From Streptomonospora nanhaiensis (lineage in GTDB: Bacteria > Actinomycetota > Actinomycetes > Streptosporangiales > Streptosporangiaceae), in assembly GCF_013410565.1 (NCBI RefSeq), contig NZ_JACCFO010000001.1, positions 4,216,001 to 4,280,000 of the forward strand: 64,000 bases of DNA, written 5' to 3'. Of the stretch, positions 61,201-64,000 are shown piece by piece; within the stretch, counting starts at the first letter, position 1; the number at the start of each line of letters is the position of its first letter. The position numbers and the translations under genes are program-made. The notes under the pieces were generated by a model. The model saw only the letters and a list, made by a program, of their open reading frames with translations, was not told where the DNA came from and made no database searches.

Positions 61201-62199
61201 ATGAGCACAGGGCAACGGCCGAGCGCCGGACCGGACGGCGGCGAGAACGCGATCACCGTGCGCGACCTGCGGCAGAGCTACGGCGACTTCGAGGCGGTCA
61301 AGGGGGTCTCCTTCGAGGTCGCCCGAGGCGAGCTGTTCGCGCTGCTGGGCACCAACGGGGCGGGCAAGACCACCACCATCGAGACCGTCGAGGGCTTCCG
61401 GCGCCCCACCGGCGGCAGCGTCCGGGTGTTCGGGCTCGACCCCTACGGACAGCCGGCGGCGCTGCGCGAACGCGTCGACGCCGTGCTCCAGCACAGCGGC
61501 TCGTTCCCCGAGCTGACCGTCGCCGAGACCGTCGACCTCTCCCGCGACCTCGCCGCCGACCCCATGGGCCGCGACGAGGTGCTCGCCCTCACCGGCCTCA
61601 CCGACAAGGCCGGGGTGCAGGTCCGCCAGCTCTCCGGCGGCCAGCGCCGCCGGCTCGACCTCGGCCTGGCCGTGCTGTCGCGGCCCGAGGCGCTGTTCCT
61701 CGACGAGCCCACCACCGGCATGGACCCCGAGGCGCGCCGCGCCACCTGGGCCACCGTCGGCGACCTGGTCCGGCAGGGGATGGCGATCGTGCTCACCACG
61801 CACTACCTGGAGGAGGCGGAGCGCCTGGCCGACCGGCTCGCCATCATGCACCGGGGCGAGATCAGGGTCGAAGGCACGCCGCGCGACGTGGTGGTGCGGT
61901 GGGGCGACCGGATCGGCTTCCTGCTGCCGCCCGACGTCCGGTCCGAGGACCTGCCCGCGCTGCCCGGCGCCACGGGGGCCGTCGAGATGCGCGGGGGCCA
62001 GGCGTGGGCCGCCTACACCGTGCACGGCGAGGACGCCGACGGCCGCGCCTACCGCGCGATGGCCGAACTGCTGGCCTGGGCGCGGGAGCGCGGCGTCACC
62101 CTGCGTCGGCTGGAGCTGCGCGGCGCCTCGCTGGAGGACGTGTTCCTCAGCGTCGCCGAGGGCGCGGCCGACGCCGTGGCGGGCGGCACCCGCGCCTGA
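61201..62199 (+). CDS. ABC-2 exporter ATP-binding protein
   Basis: A 332-aa nucleotide-binding subunit of the drug-exporter (DrrA/CcmA-like) class: Walker A GTNGAGKTT at 50-58, Q-loop, signature LSGGQ at 144-148, Walker B ALFLDE at 164-169, TTGMD D-loop and TTHYLEEAE H-loop. A C-terminal extension of about 90 residues follows, as in DrrA. It pairs with the permease encoded 242 bp downstream. A palindromic operator lies upstream, and a possible sensor kinase follows the permease. Confidence 0.93.
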   Translation: MSTGQRPSAGPDGGENAITVRDLRQSYGDFEAVKGVSFEVARGELFALLGTNGAGKTTTIETVEGFRRPTGGSVRVFGLDPYGQPAALRERVDAVLQHSGSFPELTVAETVDLSRDLAADPMGRDEVLALTGLTDKAGVQVRQLSGGQRRRLDLGLAVLSRPEALFLDEPTTGMDPEARRATWATVGDLVRQGMAIVLTTHYLEEAERLADRLAIMHRGEIRVEGTPRDVVVRWGDRIGFLLPPDVRSEDLPALPGATGAVEMRGGQAWAAYTVHGEDADGRAYRAMAELLAWARERGVTLRRLELRGASLEDVFLSVAEGAADAVAGGTRA

Positions 62200-62280
62200 C
62201 CGGGGCGGGGCGCCGTGGCGCCGGTCTCCCGGGCGCCCGGTCCGCGGCCGCCCGGCCGCACGCCTCTTGCGGCCACCGCC

Positions 62281-62316
62281 CCGGCCGGGGCCGCACCCGG
62301 CCCCGGCCGGGGCCGC
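62281..62316. repeat. 14-bp direct repeat in the ABC operon spacer
   Basis: CCGGCCGGGGCCGC occurs at 62281-62294 and 62303-62316. It is GC-rich and possibly structural; no gene is in this 242-bp spacer. Confidence 0.5.
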
Positions 62317-62441
62317 GCCTCCCGCACGCACCCGCAGCCGGTGCACGTGCCCGCATCCGCGCCGCGCGCCCCCCTCCCCACACGGCACACCCCACTCCAC
62401 ACCCGACTCCACACACCGACCCCAGCAAAGGACCCCCTGCC

Positions 62442-63296
62442 ATGACCGCCACCGAAACCGCGGCAGCGGCCGCCACCCGCCCGGCGGCGCGCCGGCCCGT
62501 CGGGGTGGCGCGGCAGACGCTGCGCCTGACCCGCACCGAGTTCACGCTCATCTACCGGTACCGCACGGCCCTGTTCTTCGTGCTGTTCCCCCTGGTCTTC
62601 GTCGCGCTGGCGGCCGCGGGCCAGGGGCCGTCGCTGCTGGAGGGCGTGTCGGCGGCCGAGTTCTCGGTCGCCGGAACCCCCGCCGCCATCGCGATGATGA
62701 TCGGGATCATGCACGTCTCCAACGCCTACGCGGCCCGGCGCGAGCAGTTGATCCTCAAGCGCTACCGCGCCAGCGGCGTCTCGCCCTACGCCATGTTCGG
62801 CGCGACGACGCTGTCGGTCGTCGCGGTCACCGCCGCGCTGACCCTGGTCGCCGGCGCGGTGATGGCCGGGATGTACGGAACCCTGCCCGCCGATCCGGTG
62901 CTGGTGGCGGCGGGCGTGCTGCTGACGGCGGTGACCATGTCGCTGCTGGGCGCGGCCATGACGCGGCTGGCGGCCAACGCCGAGAGCGCGCAGATGCTGA
63001 GCATGGTGCCGTTCCTGGGCCTCTACGCCTCCGGCGGGCTGATGATCCCGCTCGACGTCTTCCCGGAGGGGGTTGCCACGGTGGGGCGGCTGCTGCCGAT
63101 GGCCCCGGCCGTCGACCTCGTGCGGGCGGGCTACTTCGGCCGCGACCTCTTCGGCGGTGTCGACGGCGCCGAGGCCGCCACGGGCCTCAACCTGTGGGCC
63201 GCCGCCCTGCCCGCGCTGGGCGTGTGCGCGGTGTGGGTGGGGATCGCGGTCTTTTCGCTGCGCTACTTCCGCTGGGACCCCCGCCAGCCGAAGTAG
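62442..63296 (+). CDS. ABC-2 exporter permease
   Basis: A 284-aa ABC-2-type permease with six spans. After a 25-residue cytosolic leader comes TEFTLIYRYRTALFFVLFPLVF (span 1), the coupling segment ARREQLILKRYRASG, four more spans, and GLYASGGLMIPLDVFPEGV with the final spans. AAAGGA lies 11-16 nt before ATG 62442. Works with the preceding ATPase to move a lipid, peptide or drug out of the cell. The 242-bp spacer is unusual for an operon but holds no promoter I recognise. Confidence 0.9.
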   Translation: MTATETAAAAATRPAARRPVGVARQTLRLTRTEFTLIYRYRTALFFVLFPLVFVALAAAGQGPSLLEGVSAAEFSVAGTPAAIAMMIGIMHVSNAYAARREQLILKRYRASGVSPYAMFGATTLSVVAVTAALTLVAGAVMAGMYGTLPADPVLVAAGVLLTAVTMSLLGAAMTRLAANAESAQMLSMVPFLGLYASGGLMIPLDVFPEGVATVGRLLPMAPAVDLVRAGYFGRDLFGGVDGAEAATGLNLWAAALPALGVCAVWVGIAVFSLRYFRWDPRQPK

Positions 63297-63630
63297 GCGT
63301 TGGAGAACCCGCCGGAGGAGCAGGGCGCGCGTCCTCCGGCGGCGCGGGCGCGGAGGCCGTCTCGGGCCGCCGCGCCCGCACCCGCGTGGGGACCGCGCGG
63401 GTGCGGCGGCGGGCCGGTGGGCGGCGGGCCGGCCAAAGCCGGACGGGGCGTGGCCGGGGGCTGTGGACAACGAGATCGCGGGCAGGGGCGCCGCACTAGG
63501 CTTGGCGCCAGGCGTGGTGGGCGGGTGTCCGGGCGGGCTGAACGGCGCGGGCGGGGGGCGGACCTCGAACAGTCCGACCGTGAAGAAGGCCGAAGAGGGT
63601 GCGGAGCGCGAAGGGACGGAGGGCGGACGC
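63297..63630. other. Spacer before the last gene
   Basis: No gene supported. TAGGCT at 63496-63501 is a good -10 and would give about 120 nt of leader. The rest is GC-rich without clear structure. Confidence 0.4.
63496..63501 (+). promoter_or_regulatory. Candidate -10 box of the truncated last gene
   Basis: TAGGCT, the window's favoured hexamer, but here about 130 bp before the ATG, so the message would have a leader. No -35 consensus. Confidence 0.35.
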
Positions 63631-64000
63631 ATGGCCGGAGCGGCCACGGGCGAACAGCGGCGGGGCCGACCCCGCGACGGCCTCCAGCGGAGGCTGAACA
63701 CGGCGCGGCGTGCCGTGCTCGCGATGTCCCTGACCACGCCCACGTTCTCCGTGCTCACCGCCATGGCGGCGGTGCCCAACATGGGCTTCGGCGTGGATGC
63801 CGTGGAGACCTTCGCCAGCCGCGCGCCGGGCGCGCTCGCCCCGGCGCTCGCGGGCGTGGGCGTGCTGTTCTCCCTGGTCCAGGGCTACTTCTCGATGCGG
63901 GTGATCCGCACCCGCATCGACCGGCCCGCCACCACGCTGGACCGCGACGTCGTCCTGTCCTACCTCGCGCTGGTGGTCAGCATGGCCCTGCTGGGCCCCA
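63631..64000 (+). CDS. Membrane protein start, possibly a sensor kinase (cut by window end)
   Basis: The first 123 codons of an open frame that runs off the window. ATG 63631 has GGAGGG 5-10 nt upstream. A basic cytosolic start (EQRRGRPRDGLQRRL) is followed by three predicted spans (about 33-52, 67-83, 106-123). No kinase domain is in view. The guess rests on position: LuxR-type two-component kinases (DesK-like) often follow ABC-2 exporters and have this kind of N-terminal bundle. Other membrane proteins are possible. Confidence 0.5.
   Translation, partial: MAGAATGEQRRGRPRDGLQRRLNTARRAVLAMSLTTPTFSVLTAMAAVPNMGFGVDAVETFASRAPGALAPALAGVGVLFSLVQGYFSMRVIRTRIDRPATTLDRDVVLSYLALVVSMALLGP

Overview
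This window looks like a chromosomal segment of a very GC-rich actinomycete, most consistent with a filamentous actinobacterium such as the Nocardiopsis/Streptomonospora group (genus is inference). The signs are: near-saturated G/C at third codon positions, many GTG starts, a mycothiol gene (mshA), the senX3-regX3/phoRP-phoU block, carD, F420-type and mycothiol-era metabolism, and many genes whose start codon lies 6-8 nt after a TANNNT -10 box (leaderless promoters). No insertion sequence, transposase, phage gene or CRISPR array is visible.

Layout. 0-5 kb: F420-type oxidoreductase with an IclR regulator, a nitrobindin-like protein, a GIDE-domain membrane protein, a DsrE-like protein and a small membrane protein. 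5-8 kb (minus): gpm, ybjN-like gene, mshA. 8-19 kb: secreted esterase, macro-domain protein, a BlaI/M56 protease pair, DUF2516 protein, a membrane serine hydrolase, two paralogous secreted zinc peptidases, a DUF2207 protein and dtd. 19-28.5 kb: regX3-senX3 divergent from phoU with a 4-unit 11-bp Pho-type direct repeat between them, then carD, ispF (no ispD between them), a Pro/acidic-tailed membrane protein, cysS, rlmB and tRNA-Thr(UGU). 28.5-36 kb: a gene-poor scar with one candidate micro-ORF, a CBS/CorC-type transporter, a small secreted protein, RidA, a translationally coupled dehydrogenase/membrane-protein pair, a YcaQ/AlkX-type DNA glycosylase, and a Pro-rich single-span protein. 36-45 kb: MmcQ/YjbR protein, a long acyl-CoA dehydrogenase, an OmpR-type two-component system, xthA, ribokinase, YceI protein, and a membrane protein with 30 consecutive glycines. 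45-54 kb: argS, an orphan protein, plsX, a divergent KamA-like radical SAM enzyme, an MFS pump, and two membrane proteins. 54-64 kb: ROK glucokinase, an SDR/enoyl-CoA hydratase pair, a damaged polyamine locus (class III aminotransferase, decapitated potC-like permease, FAD amine oxidase), a two-gene ABC-2 exporter with a palindromic operator, and the start of what may be its sensor kinase, cut by the window end.

Genes that work together: senX3/regX3/phoU (phosphate sensing); blaI/M56 (repressor and membrane protease); the RR/HK pair at 38.9-41.1 kb; the 2-hydroxyacid dehydrogenase with its GTGA-overlapping membrane partner; SDR plus enoyl-CoA hydratase (acyl-CoA beta-oxidation-like steps); aminotransferase plus FAD oxidase (putrescine breakdown) around a broken transporter; and the ABC-2 exporter. 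Convergent gene pairs are separated by long perfect GC stem-loops that mostly lack T-tracts. Only two hairpins, at 5155-5191 and 53166-53201, have classical U-runs, and the second is oddly placed directly before a ribosome binding site.
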